A DNA stretch of 64,000 bases from DATEDA01 sp963744255 (GTDB lineage Bacteria; Pseudomonadota; Gammaproteobacteria; Burkholderiales; SG8-39), in assembly GCA_963744255.1 (NCBI GenBank), contig CAVUSZ010000038.1, positions 1 to 64,000 of the forward strand, written 5' to 3'. The stretch's first letter is position 1; each line of letters starts with the position of its first letter. The notes beneath the pieces were generated by a model. The model was not told the origin of the DNA. It saw only the letters and a list, made by a program, of their open reading frames with translations, and did not search any database. Below are positions 37,481 to 46,281 of the stretch, piece by piece. A program made the position numbers and the translations under genes.

Positions 37481-38973
37481 CCGGGCAGGTATCCGCCGAG
37501 CACCGTCTTCGGCCACTTCGCCTGCGCGAGCAGGTAGTCGCGCGACTGTTCGGCCTTGCGCTGCAGCTCGACCACGTTCACGCCGACGAGCTGCCCCTTC
37601 CACTTCTTCACCTTGCCGCCGACGAAAACGGCCTCGACGTTGCTCGTATCCATGGTCTGCACGACCGCCGCGTAGGCGTTGTTGAGCGGCATCACGTTGA
37701 TGCGATCTGTCGCGAGCATGATCACGTCGGCCTCCTTGCCGGGCGTGAGCGACCCCACCTTTCGGTCGAGGTGGTTGACCGTCGCGCCGCCGAGGGTGGC
37801 GATCTGCACCACCTGCTTCACGCCGAGCAGCGACGGGAGATTCTTCTCGCCGGCCCGCTCGCGCGCGAGCAGCTGCATGCGCTGCAGCACGAAGACGGTG
37901 CGCATCTGCGAGAAGAAGTCCGCGCCGATCGAGGTCTCGACATCGTTGCTGAGCGAGAGCGGAAGCTTGAGATCGAGCGTCTGCTGAATGGGCGGAATAC
38001 CGTGTCCCATCTCCATCTCCACCGGCGCCGCGATCGAGATCTTGCCGCCGGTATCGGCGATGTGCTTCCACTCCTCCGCGGTCAGGCGACAGCAGTGGAT
38101 GTAGGTGACGTCCGGTCCCATCAGCCCGGCGTTCGCGAGCGGCAGCAGCTCACCTACGCCGTTGGCGTGCAGCGTGATCGGCGCGCCGACCTCGCGCGCG
38201 AGCCGCCAGTGGTTCGGATCGAATGCGGTCGCGAGCGCGAGCGTCAGCAGTTGGTCGTCGCTGGCGAAGTACTGCTTGCGGATCCGCCGGATGTCCTGCG
38301 GGTACTGGGTCGCCGGCCCCGGCGCGCCGAAGCCGTAGGCGTAGACGCCGCGGATGCCGGAGTCCCGCAACCCCTGCACGGCGGCGTCGGAGTGCGCCGG
38401 CGTATTGGAGATGTGCGACCAGTCGAGCATCGTGGTGACGCCGGCGTTCATCGCGCCCCACGAGCACAGGAGATCGCCGACGTAGACGTCCTCGGGCCGG
38501 TACACGCCGCGCGCGGTCGTGCCGATCGACTTGAAGTAGTCCCCCAGGCGGCCGTCGGGGAACACGTTGCGCAGCGGGCCCTGCCAGATGTGCCGGTGCG
38601 TGTCGACGAATCCCGGCATCACGATCATGTTCGAGGCGTCGATCACCGTGGCCGTCGCCTGGAGGTTCGGCCCGACCGCGGCGATCTTCGAGCCCTCGAT
38701 CAGCACGTCGGCCTGGTCGAAGTCGCCGAGCTTCGGATCCATCGTCAGCACGACGCCGCCCTTCAGCAGCACGCGCTGCCCGGGAGTACCGCTCATCGCA
38801 GCCTGGTCGGCCGTCGCACATCCCGCGAGGCCCGTGCCGGCCGCGGCGCCGGCGAAGATCCCCGCGGCGCTCGAGGTGAGGAACTCGCGGCGCGAGACGC
38901 CGCGATCTTCGGGTTCGCGCCCGGCGCGGCGTGGCGTTTCGGGCGTGGCGGGGGATGGCGTGAGCTCGCACAT
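37474..38973 (-). CDS. Tat-exported amidohydrolase (TrzN/cytosine deaminase-like)
   Basis: 499 residues. SRREFLTSSAAGIFAGAAAG near residues 27-46 is a Tat signal, followed by LAGC, so the enzyme may be a periplasmic lipoprotein. Metal motifs: MPGFVDTHRHIWQGPLRNVF (HxH), APITLHANGVGE and TYIHCCRLTAEEW (His), and SLSNDVETSIGADFF (Asp). The subtype III amidohydrolase layout is that of S-adenosylhomocysteine deaminase, TrzN or AtzB, acting on ring C-N or C-Cl bonds. Substrate unknown. Confidence 0.85.
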   Translation of the reverse strand: MCELTPSPATPETPRRAGREPEDRGVSRREFLTSSAAGIFAGAAAGTGLAGCATADQAAMSGTPGQRVLLKGGVVLTMDPKLGDFDQADVLIEGSKIAAVGPNLQATATVIDASNMIVMPGFVDTHRHIWQGPLRNVFPDGRLGDYFKSIGTTARGVYRPEDVYVGDLLCSWGAMNAGVTTMLDWSHISNTPAHSDAAVQGLRDSGIRGVYAYGFGAPGPATQYPQDIRRIRKQYFASDDQLLTLALATAFDPNHWRLAREVGAPITLHANGVGELLPLANAGLMGPDVTYIHCCRLTAEEWKHIADTGGKISIAAPVEMEMGHGIPPIQQTLDLKLPLSLSNDVETSIGADFFSQMRTVFVLQRMQLLARERAGEKNLPSLLGVKQVVQIATLGGATVNHLDRKVGSLTPGKEADVIMLATDRINVMPLNNAYAAVVQTMDTSNVEAVFVGGKVKKWKGQLVGVNVVELQRKAEQSRDYLLAQAKWPKTVLGGYLPGH

Positions 38974-39070
38974 GATCGGATCTCCTCCTCGAATCGCTTG
39001 TCGTTGGTCTGCGGGCGCGAGTTTACTTGCCCCCGCCGTGGGACGGCGGTCCCATGTTCGGCACGTCCCA

Positions 39071-39952
39071 CTACGACGCGGCGCGGCCGCCCGCCTTCAT
39101 GCGCCCGATGCAGCGGACGAGTTCGTCGTGCATCCGCGCCGGCGGCAGCCGGCAGCGCATGCCATGCCCCGGCAGCAGCCACTCGAATGCATAGCCCGCG
39201 AGCCGCTCCATCGACGCCGTCTGGAGGCCCCAGTCGTACCAGCACACGCTGCGCGAGGCAACGACGCGCTCGCCCCGCGCGTCCGACCACGCGTGGTCGC
39301 CGGAGAACAGGAAGCCCCGATATAGCAGGCAGGTCGAGCCGGGCGTATGCCCCGGCACCGGGATGAAGAGCGCCTCGTCGTCGAGCGGGACGGGCGCGTC
39401 GCCGTCGAGCTTGATCTCGACCTCTTGCGTCCCGGCGACGACGTCGTCGCGGTGCAGGATGCGCTCGCAGCCGAACCGCTCGCGAAACTTGCGGTGATCG
39501 GCGACGTCGTCGCGGTGGGTGAGAAACATCCAGCGGACGCCGCCGAGCGCTTCGATCTCCGCGACGAGCGGGGCGGCATAGCGCGGCGAGTCGACCAGGA
39601 TGTTGCCGCGCGGGCGCACGATCAGGTAGCTCCGGGCGCCGTAGCTCGATTCGGCCGCCCAGCCGCAGTAGTACACCCCGTCTGCGATCGGTTCCGGAAA
39701 CGCCTGACGCGCCGCGGCGACGTTGCGCTTCGCCTCGGTGCCGATCGCCGCCACCGGGCAGGCGACGAGCGCCATCGCCGCGCGGCGCGCTTCGGCCTCG
39801 TCGACCGGCTGCCGATACACGTACGAGGCATCGCGCCCTTCGGCGAACGCGTCCGGCGCAATCTGCCGGCAGGTCCCGCAGTCGATGCAGGTCGAGTCGA
39901 CGAAGAAATCGCCGGGGACGTTCGCCGCAAGGCGTTTCGCGAGCACGGCCAT
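39071..39952 (-). CDS. Ferredoxin-metallo-beta-lactamase fold fusion
   Basis: 293 residues from MAVLAKRLAANVPGDFFVDS. Residues 20-70 are ferredoxin-like: CIDCGTCRQIAPDAF and, 40 residues on, ACPVAAIG, giving four Cys in a 4Fe-4S pattern. Residues 90-290 are an MBL-fold domain with LIVRPRGNILVDSPRYAAPL, THRDDVADHRKF in place of HxHxDH, PVPGHTPGSTCLLY, and FSGDHAW. Relatives occur in cyanobacteria and proteobacteria without a known substrate. The fusion suggests a redox-linked hydrolase. Confidence 0.85.
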   Translation of the reverse strand: MAVLAKRLAANVPGDFFVDSTCIDCGTCRQIAPDAFAEGRDASYVYRQPVDEAEARRAAMALVACPVAAIGTEAKRNVAAARQAFPEPIADGVYYCGWAAESSYGARSYLIVRPRGNILVDSPRYAAPLVAEIEALGGVRWMFLTHRDDVADHRKFRERFGCERILHRDDVVAGTQEVEIKLDGDAPVPLDDEALFIPVPGHTPGSTCLLYRGFLFSGDHAWSDARGERVVASRSVCWYDWGLQTASMERLAGYAFEWLLPGHGMRCRLPPARMHDELVRCIGRMKAGGRAAS

Positions 39953-40058
39953 AGCTCGATTCAGGCCTGCTCGCCGGGCGGGGATCCCTTCTCGGGCGTC
40001 GCGCGGGCTTGCCGGCGCACAACGGGATCGTATGCTGCGGCCGAGCGTCCGGCTCCCT

Positions 40059-40287
40059 ATGCACAGGTTCGCTCGGATCGCCGCCAACCCCGAGGTCCTC
40101 GGCGCCCAACCGCGATTCGCGGGATGCGACTGACCGTTCGCCGCGTGGTCGCGGCCGTGGCGACGTATCCCAATCGCGAAGATCTTTTCCGCGAGTACCC
40201 CGAGCTCGTGACCGCGACGTTCGGCAGGCACTCGAGTTCGCCGCTTCGAACCTGGACGACCGTATCGTTCCGCTGGAATCCGCTTGA
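40059..40287 (+). CDS. DUF433 antitoxin-like protein (frameshifted)
   Basis: Starts MHRFARIAANPEVL; after a shift near 40115 it reads IRGMRLTVRRVVAAVATYPN and REDLFREYPEL, and after a second near 40205 DVRQALEFAASNLDDRIVPL to the TGA at 40285. RGMRLTV and the final helix are the DUF433 (VapB-like) signature. Span 229 nt, one base over whole codons. The stop overlaps the TTG start of the DUF5615 remnant. Confidence 0.75.
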
Positions 40288-40385
40288 AGCGGCTTCTGCT
40301 CGATCAAGGTTGCCCGTGGACGGACGCGTCAATTCTCAACAGCGAAGGCTCGGACGTCGTCCACGTAGGCGAGCGTCGGTCGGGC
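40284..40385 (+). pseudogene. DUF5615 PIN-like toxin, N-terminal remnant
   Basis: From TTG 40284: LKRLLLDQGCPWTDASILNS, then EGSDVVHVGE, the first strand, helix and strand of DUF5615 PIN-like toxins, including the first catalytic Asp. After about 32 codons the similarity stops, and the receptor gene begins 40 bp later. The toxin is therefore cut off, while its antitoxin partner is nearly whole. Confidence 0.7.
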
Positions 40386-40426
40386 GAGTGGAGCACTACA
40401 CGCCGCGGCCCCGCACCGGAGGAGCC

Positions 40427-41395
40427 ATGCGACCGACCCCGATCCTCGCCGCGCTTGCGCTCGCGCTTGTCGCCGCCGGCGCCCTCGCACAGCCGTATCC
40501 CGCGAAGCCGATCCGGGTGATCGTGCCGAACCCGGCCGGCGGCTACTACGACCTGATCGCCCGGACGGTGGGGCAAAAGGCGGGCGAGAGCCTCGGCCAG
40601 CCGATGGTCGTGGAAAACCGCGTCGGTGCCGGCGGCAGCGTGGGAACGGAGTTCACCGCGAAATCGCCCCCGGACGGTTACACGATCATGGTCGGCGGCA
40701 TCGGTCCGCACGGGATCGCGCCGAGCCTGTACGCGAAGCTGCCGTACGACCCGGTGACGGACTTCGCGCCGATCATCCTGGTCGCGACGACGCCCAACAT
40801 CCTGGTCGTGCATGCTTCCTCGCCGCTCCAGTCGGTGCAGGACCTCGTCGCGGCGGCGCGACAGAGGCCGGGCACGCTGAGCTACGCGTCGAACGGCAAC
40901 GGCACCTCGCAGCATCTGTCGGCCGAGATGCTCGCCACGACGATGGGGCTGAAGCTCAACCACGTTCCGTTCAAGGGCAGCGCGCCGGCGGTCGCCGCAA
41001 TGCTCGGCGGCCAGGTCGACTTCGCGTTCGCCGTCGCGCCGGACGCGCTGCCGCACGTGCGGGCGGGGAAGCTGCGCGCGATCGGCGTCACGGGCGCGAA
41101 GCGCGCGGCACCGCTGCCCGACGTCCCGACGATGGTCGAGGGTGGCGTGCCGAACTACGAGGCGACGGCGTGGTTCGGCTACTTTGCCCCGGCCGGCACG
41201 CCGCGCGAAGTCATTGAGCGGCTCAACGCGGAGATCGCGAAGGCGATGGCCGCGCCCGACGTCCGCGAGCGCCTCGCACCGGGCGGGCTCTCCGACCTCC
41301 CGGGCGGCACGCCCGAGGCCTTCGGCGAGTTCGTCAGGAGCGAGATCGCCAAGTGGTCGCGCGTCGTGAAGGAGTCGGGCGCGAAGATCGATTGA
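40427..41395 (+). CDS. Bug-family TTT substrate-binding receptor
   Basis: 322 residues, GGAGGAG before ATG 40427. The signal peptide ends ALVAAGALAQ. Mature part: KPIRVIVPNPAGGYYDLIAR, VVENRVGAGGSVGTEFTAKS, PPDGYTIMVGG, LNHVPFKGSAPAVAAMLGGQ and LPDVPTMVEGGVPNYEATAW, the full Bug pattern. Binds a small carboxylate in the periplasm. No transporter membrane subunits adjoin it. A REP-like hairpin follows the stop. Confidence 0.92.
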   Translation: MRPTPILAALALALVAAGALAQPYPAKPIRVIVPNPAGGYYDLIARTVGQKAGESLGQPMVVENRVGAGGSVGTEFTAKSPPDGYTIMVGGIGPHGIAPSLYAKLPYDPVTDFAPIILVATTPNILVVHASSPLQSVQDLVAAARQRPGTLSYASNGNGTSQHLSAEMLATTMGLKLNHVPFKGSAPAVAAMLGGQVDFAFAVAPDALPHVRAGKLRAIGVTGAKRAAPLPDVPTMVEGGVPNYEATAWFGYFAPAGTPREVIERLNAEIAKAMAAPDVRERLAPGGLSDLPGGTPEAFGEFVRSEIAKWSRVVKESGAKID

Positions 41396-41398
41396 TCG

Positions 41399-41470
41399 CG
41401 TCACCCTGGCGAACGCCGGGGTCCAGGAGGCGCGGCACTGGGTCCCGGCCTGCGCCGGGACGACGCTAGA
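41399..41470. repeat. REP-like palindromic element
   Basis: Two complementary arms, GTCACCCTGGCGAACGCCGG followed by GGTCCAG, and CTGGGTCCCGGCCTGCGCCGG followed by GACGAC, separated by about 10 bp. This is the widespread proteobacterial pattern of GTCAT-CCGGCG-GCCGG-TCCAG intergenic repeats. It can also act as a terminator after the Bug gene. Confidence 0.7.
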
Positions 41471-41576
41471 GCGGATACACCAGCAGCGTATCGATCCGGT
41501 CGGAACGGTTTCCACTGCGCTCACGGTCGATCTCCGGTTCGGCTTCGGTCGCGTAATCTAGCACCGCCGCGCCGCA

Positions 41577-41984
41577 CTACTCGAGCTCGAAGGCGAGCCA
41601 CGGCTCCCCGGCCCAGAGCCCGCCGTCGACCGACAGCACGGTCCGGAAGCCGCGGGCGAGGAGCGCATCCGCAGCCGCCGCCGCCTTGACGCCGAGCTCG
41701 CAGACCAGGACCACGGTCCGCAGCCGATCGCCCTCGGCTGCGCGCAGGATCTCGTCGGCGAGCCGCGCGGCGTCCGGGCCGCGGATGCCGCCGTCCGCGC
41801 GGAGCGGAATCCACAGCGCCCGCGCGAGCCGGCCGCCCTGCGCGCGCTCACCGGCCGTCCGCAGGTCGACGAAGAGCGCCGGAGAGCCCTCGTGATACCA
41901 GCGGGCCGCCTCGGCGTTGGCGATGCGATCGGCGGCGGTCGCGAACGGCGCCGCGGCGAGAAGCAGCATCGCCGTAAGCGTCAT
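41577..41984 (-). CDS. Exported rhodanese-like domain protein
   Basis: 135 residues from MTLTAMLLLAAAPFATAADR, a signal peptide; an upstream ATG at 42029 would bury it. Rhodanese fold: SPALFVDLRTAGERAQGG, LWIPLRADGG, and VVLVCELGVKAAAAADALLA, where the Cys is at the active-site position, followed by FRTVLSVDGGLWAGEPWLAF. Probably a periplasmic sulfurtransferase or sulfur-binding protein. Confidence 0.8.
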   Translation of the reverse strand: MTLTAMLLLAAAPFATAADRIANAEAARWYHEGSPALFVDLRTAGERAQGGRLARALWIPLRADGGIRGPDAARLADEILRAAEGDRLRTVVLVCELGVKAAAAADALLARGFRTVLSVDGGLWAGEPWLAFELE

Positions 41985-42075
41985 GCCGGGCCATATCGCA
42001 GGCACCCGATCCCCCGTGCGTCGTGGCATCGGTTCTCATTTGGCCTCGCGCGGGAAAGGTTTTCGATACGTGAGG

Positions 42076-42864
42076 CTACGTACCGAATCGGACGCCGAGC
42101 GCCGCAAGCTGAGCCTCCATCGCCTCGACCCAGCCCCGGTTCGCGGCCGGGCTCGCCGGGCTCGGGTGCAGGATCTGTCCGACCCGCATCTTCCGCGCCA
42201 CCGCGCCGTCGACGAGGTTCCCTTCGAGCACCGAGCGGATCCGGCGCTCGGCGAACCCGCCGATGCCGATCGCCCAGACCGGCGCGAGCGCGGTGAGCGC
42301 CGCGGCGAGATGGCGATCGCAGACATCGTGGACCGTGCGAAGCAGCGGCGCCGGAAGCTTGTCCGGCGTGAAGTTGCGGCCCGAAGCCTCGAGGAACGCG
42401 AGCGGGCAATAGTTCAGGACGAACCAGTCGGCGAAGAACCGCTCCGCCGTGCCGAAGCGCCCGGCCGCCCAGCCCCACAGCCGCCGGCCGCTCACCTCGG
42501 AGCGCCTGCAATCGAAGCCCTCGATCGGCCGCCGCGGATGCTCGTGCTTCGGCTTCTCGACGCGTGCGCGAATGCCCATCCAGTCGCGCACGGCCGCGAT
42601 CTCGCCGAACGGCACGCCAGTCTGCATCATCCCGAACGGCCCCGGGTTCATTCCGAGCAGGACAAAGCGCTTGGGCCCCGCGCCGTAGCGCGTCACATAC
42701 GCCTCGTAGGGCGCCCACGCGTAGCGGTGCGGGTCGTAGACATGCGCGACCGGCGGCGGGAACTCGAGCGTCGCAAGCGACCGCGACAGCTCGCGGGCGG
42801 CATCGAGCAACGCGCCGCTCGTCAGTTGCCCTTGCCCAACTAGTAGGGCGAGCGGGTCGATCAT
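42076..42864 (-). CDS. SMUG1-type uracil-DNA glycosylase
   Basis: 262 residues from MIDPLALLVGQGQLTSGALL. The catalytic motif FVLLGMNPGPFGMMQTGVPFG contains the Asn, and ILHPSPASPAANRGW is the second UDG motif with the HPSP His. RRSEVSGRRLWGWAAGRFG and FVLNYCPLAFL are typical SMUG1 segments. Removes uracil and 5-hydroxymethyluracil from DNA. SMUG1 is rare in bacteria compared with Ung, although known in proteobacteria. Divergent from the Tat amidohydrolase gene. Confidence 0.9.
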   Translation of the reverse strand: MIDPLALLVGQGQLTSGALLDAARELSRSLATLEFPPPVAHVYDPHRYAWAPYEAYVTRYGAGPKRFVLLGMNPGPFGMMQTGVPFGEIAAVRDWMGIRARVEKPKHEHPRRPIEGFDCRRSEVSGRRLWGWAAGRFGTAERFFADWFVLNYCPLAFLEASGRNFTPDKLPAPLLRTVHDVCDRHLAAALTALAPVWAIGIGGFAERRIRSVLEGNLVDGAVARKMRVGQILHPSPASPAANRGWVEAMEAQLAALGVRFGT

Positions 42865-43075
42865 GCAGTCGAGACGCACCGCTGCCGTCGAGGTCGATGC
42901 GGCGGTTAACCGAAGACGCCGCTGCAGGGCTCGCGCGCGGAGGTTGTGATCGAAATGGCGTTCCGGGAGAGAGCGCGCGAGCGTACAGGAGTCGGCGGCT
43001 CCCGTGCTGCTGCGTCGCAGCTTGACGCTCCTCCGGGCGCGGCTCAACGTTCGCGCTCCGCCAAGGGAGGCCAGC

Positions 43076-44366
43076 ATGAACTCGAACGACCGTCGCAGGT
43101 TTCTCGCCGGCACGGGCGCCGTCTCGGCGCTCGCCGCTTCCGGCCTCGTCGGCCGCGCCGTGCATGCGGCGATGGGCCCGCAGGACAAGTTCGACCTCGT
43201 CATCAAGGGCGGCGAGGTGCTCGATCCCAGCCAGAACCTGCGCGGGCGGCGAGACGTCGGGATCCGTTTCGGCGTCGTCGAAGCAGTCGAGCCCGACATC
43301 CCCGCCGATCGTGCGCTGCGCGTCCTGAACGCGAGCGGGAAGCTCGTCACGCCTGGGCTGATCGACCTTCACGCGCACGTTTTCCCGTACGGCTCGGCGA
43401 TCGGGATCCCGGCGGACGAGCTCGCGCAGTTCCAGGCGACGACGACCCTCGTGTCGGCGGGCGACGCCGGCGCCAACAACTTCGCCGTGTTCCGACGTCA
43501 CATCGTCGCGCAGACCCGATGCCGGCTCTACGCCTTCGTCCACATCGCGAACATCGGGCTCGCCGGCTTCCCGGTGGCGGAGCTCTTCAACATCAACTAC
43601 GCGCAGACCGACACCGCGGCCAAGGCGGTCGCCGAGAACGGCGACATGGTGATCGGCGTCAAGGTGCGGATGTCGGAGAACGTGATCGCCAAGCACGGCC
43701 TCGAGCCGCTGCAGCGCGCGATCCGCGCCTGCGAGCAGTCGGGGACCGGCGGCAAGGTGATGTGCCACATCGGCGGCGTGCAGACCCGCGAGCTGATGTC
43801 GCAGATCCTCGACACGCTTCGCGCGGGCGACATCCTGACCCACAGCTACTCGGGGGCGCCAACGACGCGGGCCAGGGCACGAACATCGTGCAGGACGGCA
43901 AGCTGCTGCCGGCGGCCCTCGCGGCGAAGCGGCGCGGCGTGATCTTCGACGTCGGCCACGGCGGCGGCAGCTTCGACTACACGATGGCCGAGCCCGCGAT
44001 CCAGCAGGGCGCGCCGCCGGACGTGATCTCCTCGGACATCCACGTCTTCTCCGGCAACACGCCCGGCATGCCGTACCTCACCTGGGTGATGAGCAAGTTC
44101 CTGAACATGGGCTTCACGCTCGAGCAGGTGATCGCGATGGCGACCGTCAATCCGGCGCGGGTGATCAACCGCGCGCCGAAGCTCGGCTCGCTGCAGAACG
44201 GCGCGCCGGGCGACGTGTCGATCCTCGAAGTGTCGAAGGCCCGGTGCGCTTCGTCGACACGCGGAAAAACGAGCGCGACGGGAAAGTCCACCTGCGGCCG
44301 GTGCAGACGGTGGTGGGCGGCGTGCCGTTCGGGCGGCCGTACAACGCGCCGTTCACGGTGCGATAG
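43076..44366 (+). CDS. Tat-exported amidohydrolase/deacetylase (two frameshifts)
   Basis: About 430 codons; AAGGGAGG before ATG 43076. NDRRRFLAGTGAVSALAASG is a Tat signal. Then KFDLVIKGGEVLDPSQNLRG, TPGLIDLHAHVFPYG (HxH), VIGVKVRMSENVIAKHG (the bridging Lys of subtype I) and VMCHIGGVQTREL. Near 43860 the frame shifts to NDAGQGTNIVQDGKLLPAAL, FDVGHGGGSFDYTM and ISSDIHVFSGNTPGM (Asp). A second shift near 44245 restores a C-terminus of FVDTRKNERDGK and FGRPYNAPFTVR. Resembles EF_0837/Atu3266-type deacetylases. Confidence 0.85.
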
Positions 44367-44455
44367 GCGCGGGCGCCTCGGGTATCCTGCGGGTCGGCCA
44401 TGCCGCTGCGGCGGCGAAGTCATCGCGGCGCGGCCAACCGGTCCGAGAGGTAAGC

Positions 44456-45619
44456 CTGCTCACGACACTGGCGGTCGCCAACTATCGTTCGCTCCGGAAC
44501 CTCGTCGTTCCGCTCACACGGCTGAACGTCGTCACCGGGCCGAACGGCAGCGGCAAGTCCAACCTCTATCGCGCGCTGCGGCTCCTCGCCGACGCCTCGC
44601 GCGGCCGCCTGGTCCCGTCGCTCGCCCGCGAGGGCGGCCTGCAATCCACGCTCTGGGCCGGTCCGGAGAGCTTCGGCCGCGCCGTGAAGCGGGGCGATTA
44701 CGCAGTCCAAGGCACGCGTCGCAACGCGGTCGTCAGCCTGCGGCTCGGGTTCGCGGGCGACGAGTTCGGCTACGCGATCGACCTCGGCCTGCCGACGCCG
44801 AGCAACTCGGCCTTCGCGCTCGATCCCGAGATCAAGCGCGAGTGCATCTGGAACGGACCCGTTCTGCGCCCTGCGGCCTTGCTGGTGGACCGGCGCGGGC
44901 CGCTCGTGCGGACGCGGCGCGACGACGGGGAGTGGGACACGGTGTCGCAGCACCTGTCCGCGTTCGACGGGCTGATGAGCCAGCTCGCTGATCCGCGAAA
45001 CGCGCCAGAAGTCCTGGCGCTCCGGGAACGGATCCGCTCGTGGCGCTTCTACGATCACTTCCGCACCGACCTCGACGCGCCCGCGCGGCTGCCGCAGATC
45101 GGGACGCACACCCCGGCGCTCGGCGACGACGGCGCGGATCTCGCGGCAGCACTGCAGACGATCCGGGAGATCGGCGAGGCCGAGGCGCTCGACGAGGCAA
45201 TCTCGGATGCGTTTCCGGGCTGCAGTGTCTCGGTGACGGCGAACGGTGGACGACTCGAGGTCGCGATGGCACAGCACGGTCTGCTGCGACCCTTGCAGGT
45301 CAGCGAACTCTCCGACGGCACGCTCCGCTACCTGCTCTGGATCGCCGCGCTGCTCACGCCGCGCCCGCCCGAACTCCTGGTCCTCAACGAGCCGGAGACG
45401 AGTCTCCATCCCGACCTGCTGCCCGCGCTGGCGCGGCTCATCGCCCGCGCGGCGGCACGCGTGCAGATCGTCGTCGTCTCGCACGCGACGCGCCTGATCG
45501 CCGCGCTGGAGGAGCAGCCCGGGTGCAACCGCGTCATGCTGGAGAAAGACTTCGGCGAGACCCGCATCGCCGAGACCGCGGGGCTCGACGCCCCCGCGTG
45601 GCACTGGCCGGCGCGCTGA
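44456..45619 (+). CDS. AAA-family (RecF/SMC-like) ATPase
   Basis: About 387 residues. The open frame has no ATG, GTG or TTG before GTG 44684, yet the Walker A TGPNGSGKSNLYRALRLL lies upstream of that. I place the start at CTG 44456, 5 bp after GAGAGG; an indel is the alternative. Later features: VSELSDGTLRYLLWIAALL (signature-like loop), PPELLVLNEPETSLHPDLLP (Walker B and D-loop) and VQIVVVSHATRLIAALEEQP (switch His). AAA_21-type solitary ATPase with no nuclease domain; role unknown. Confidence 0.8.
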   Translation: MLTTLAVANYRSLRNLVVPLTRLNVVTGPNGSGKSNLYRALRLLADASRGRLVPSLAREGGLQSTLWAGPESFGRAVKRGDYAVQGTRRNAVVSLRLGFAGDEFGYAIDLGLPTPSNSAFALDPEIKRECIWNGPVLRPAALLVDRRGPLVRTRRDDGEWDTVSQHLSAFDGLMSQLADPRNAPEVLALRERIRSWRFYDHFRTDLDAPARLPQIGTHTPALGDDGADLAAALQTIREIGEAEALDEAISDAFPGCSVSVTANGGRLEVAMAQHGLLRPLQVSELSDGTLRYLLWIAALLTPRPPELLVLNEPETSLHPDLLPALARLIARAAARVQIVVVSHATRLIAALEEQPGCNRVMLEKDFGETRIAETAGLDAPAWHWPAR

Positions 45620-45834
45620 GCTCCGGCTCAGTCGCTCCAACGCTTTGCGCCGGCCGCTTCGACTCGGCGAGCGCGCTCGAGCAACGTCGCGATCCAGCGC
45701 ATCCGGGGAGCATGGCAGAGCGGTTTTCCGGAGCTGCAAGGGCCTGCCGGCCGGCGCCGTGCGGAGCGTGGCGCTTGCTGCGCCGTGACGAGCCAGTGCA
45801 CACTAGGCATCCCACTCGACAAGGAGTCCGGCAA

Positions 45835-46260
45835 ATGAAACGCAAAGCATCCGCCGTCTGGCGTGGCGGCCTGAAGAACGGCAAAGGCACGCTGACGACC
45901 GACAGCAAGGTCCTCTCGGACACGCAGTACTCCTTCAGCACCCGGTTCGAGGACGGGAACGGGACCAACCCCGAGGAGCTGATCGCGGCGGCGCACGCCG
46001 GGTGTTTCTCCATGGCGCTCTCGGCGCAGCTCGGCGAGGCCAGGCTGGAGCCGGAGTCGATCCGCACGACGGCCACGCTCACGATGGAGAAGCAGGATGC
46101 GGGTTTCGCGATCACTGCCATCCACCTGGACGTTACAGCTCGCATTCCCGGGGCCGATCAACAGGCGTTCGCCAAGGCGGCCGACGCAGCAAAGACGGGG
46201 TGCCCGGTCTCGAAGGTGTTGAAGGCGCAGATCACGATGGACGCAAAGCTGGAGAGCTGA
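45835..46260 (+). CDS. osmC: OsmC-family peroxiredoxin
   Basis: 141 residues; AAGGAG before ATG 45835. Catalytic cysteines lie in IAAAHAGCFSMALSAQLGEA near residue 59 and KTGCPVSKVLKAQITMD near residue 125. YSFSTRFEDGNGTNPEELIA precedes the first. Reduces organic hydroperoxides in the cytoplasm. About 215 bp without a recognisable gene separate it from the ATPase gene upstream. Confidence 0.92.
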   Translation: MKRKASAVWRGGLKNGKGTLTTDSKVLSDTQYSFSTRFEDGNGTNPEELIAAAHAGCFSMALSAQLGEARLEPESIRTTATLTMEKQDAGFAITAIHLDVTARIPGADQQAFAKAADAAKTGCPVSKVLKAQITMDAKLES

Positions 46261-46281
46261 GCGGCGCGTTCGTGCTCCGCC

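Noticed and set aside
41981..43843. 620-codon open frame on the minus strand spanning the uracil-DNA glycosylase and the start of the amidohydrolase
   Set aside because: It lies in a wrong frame over one gene and antisense to the other, and has no recognisable domain.
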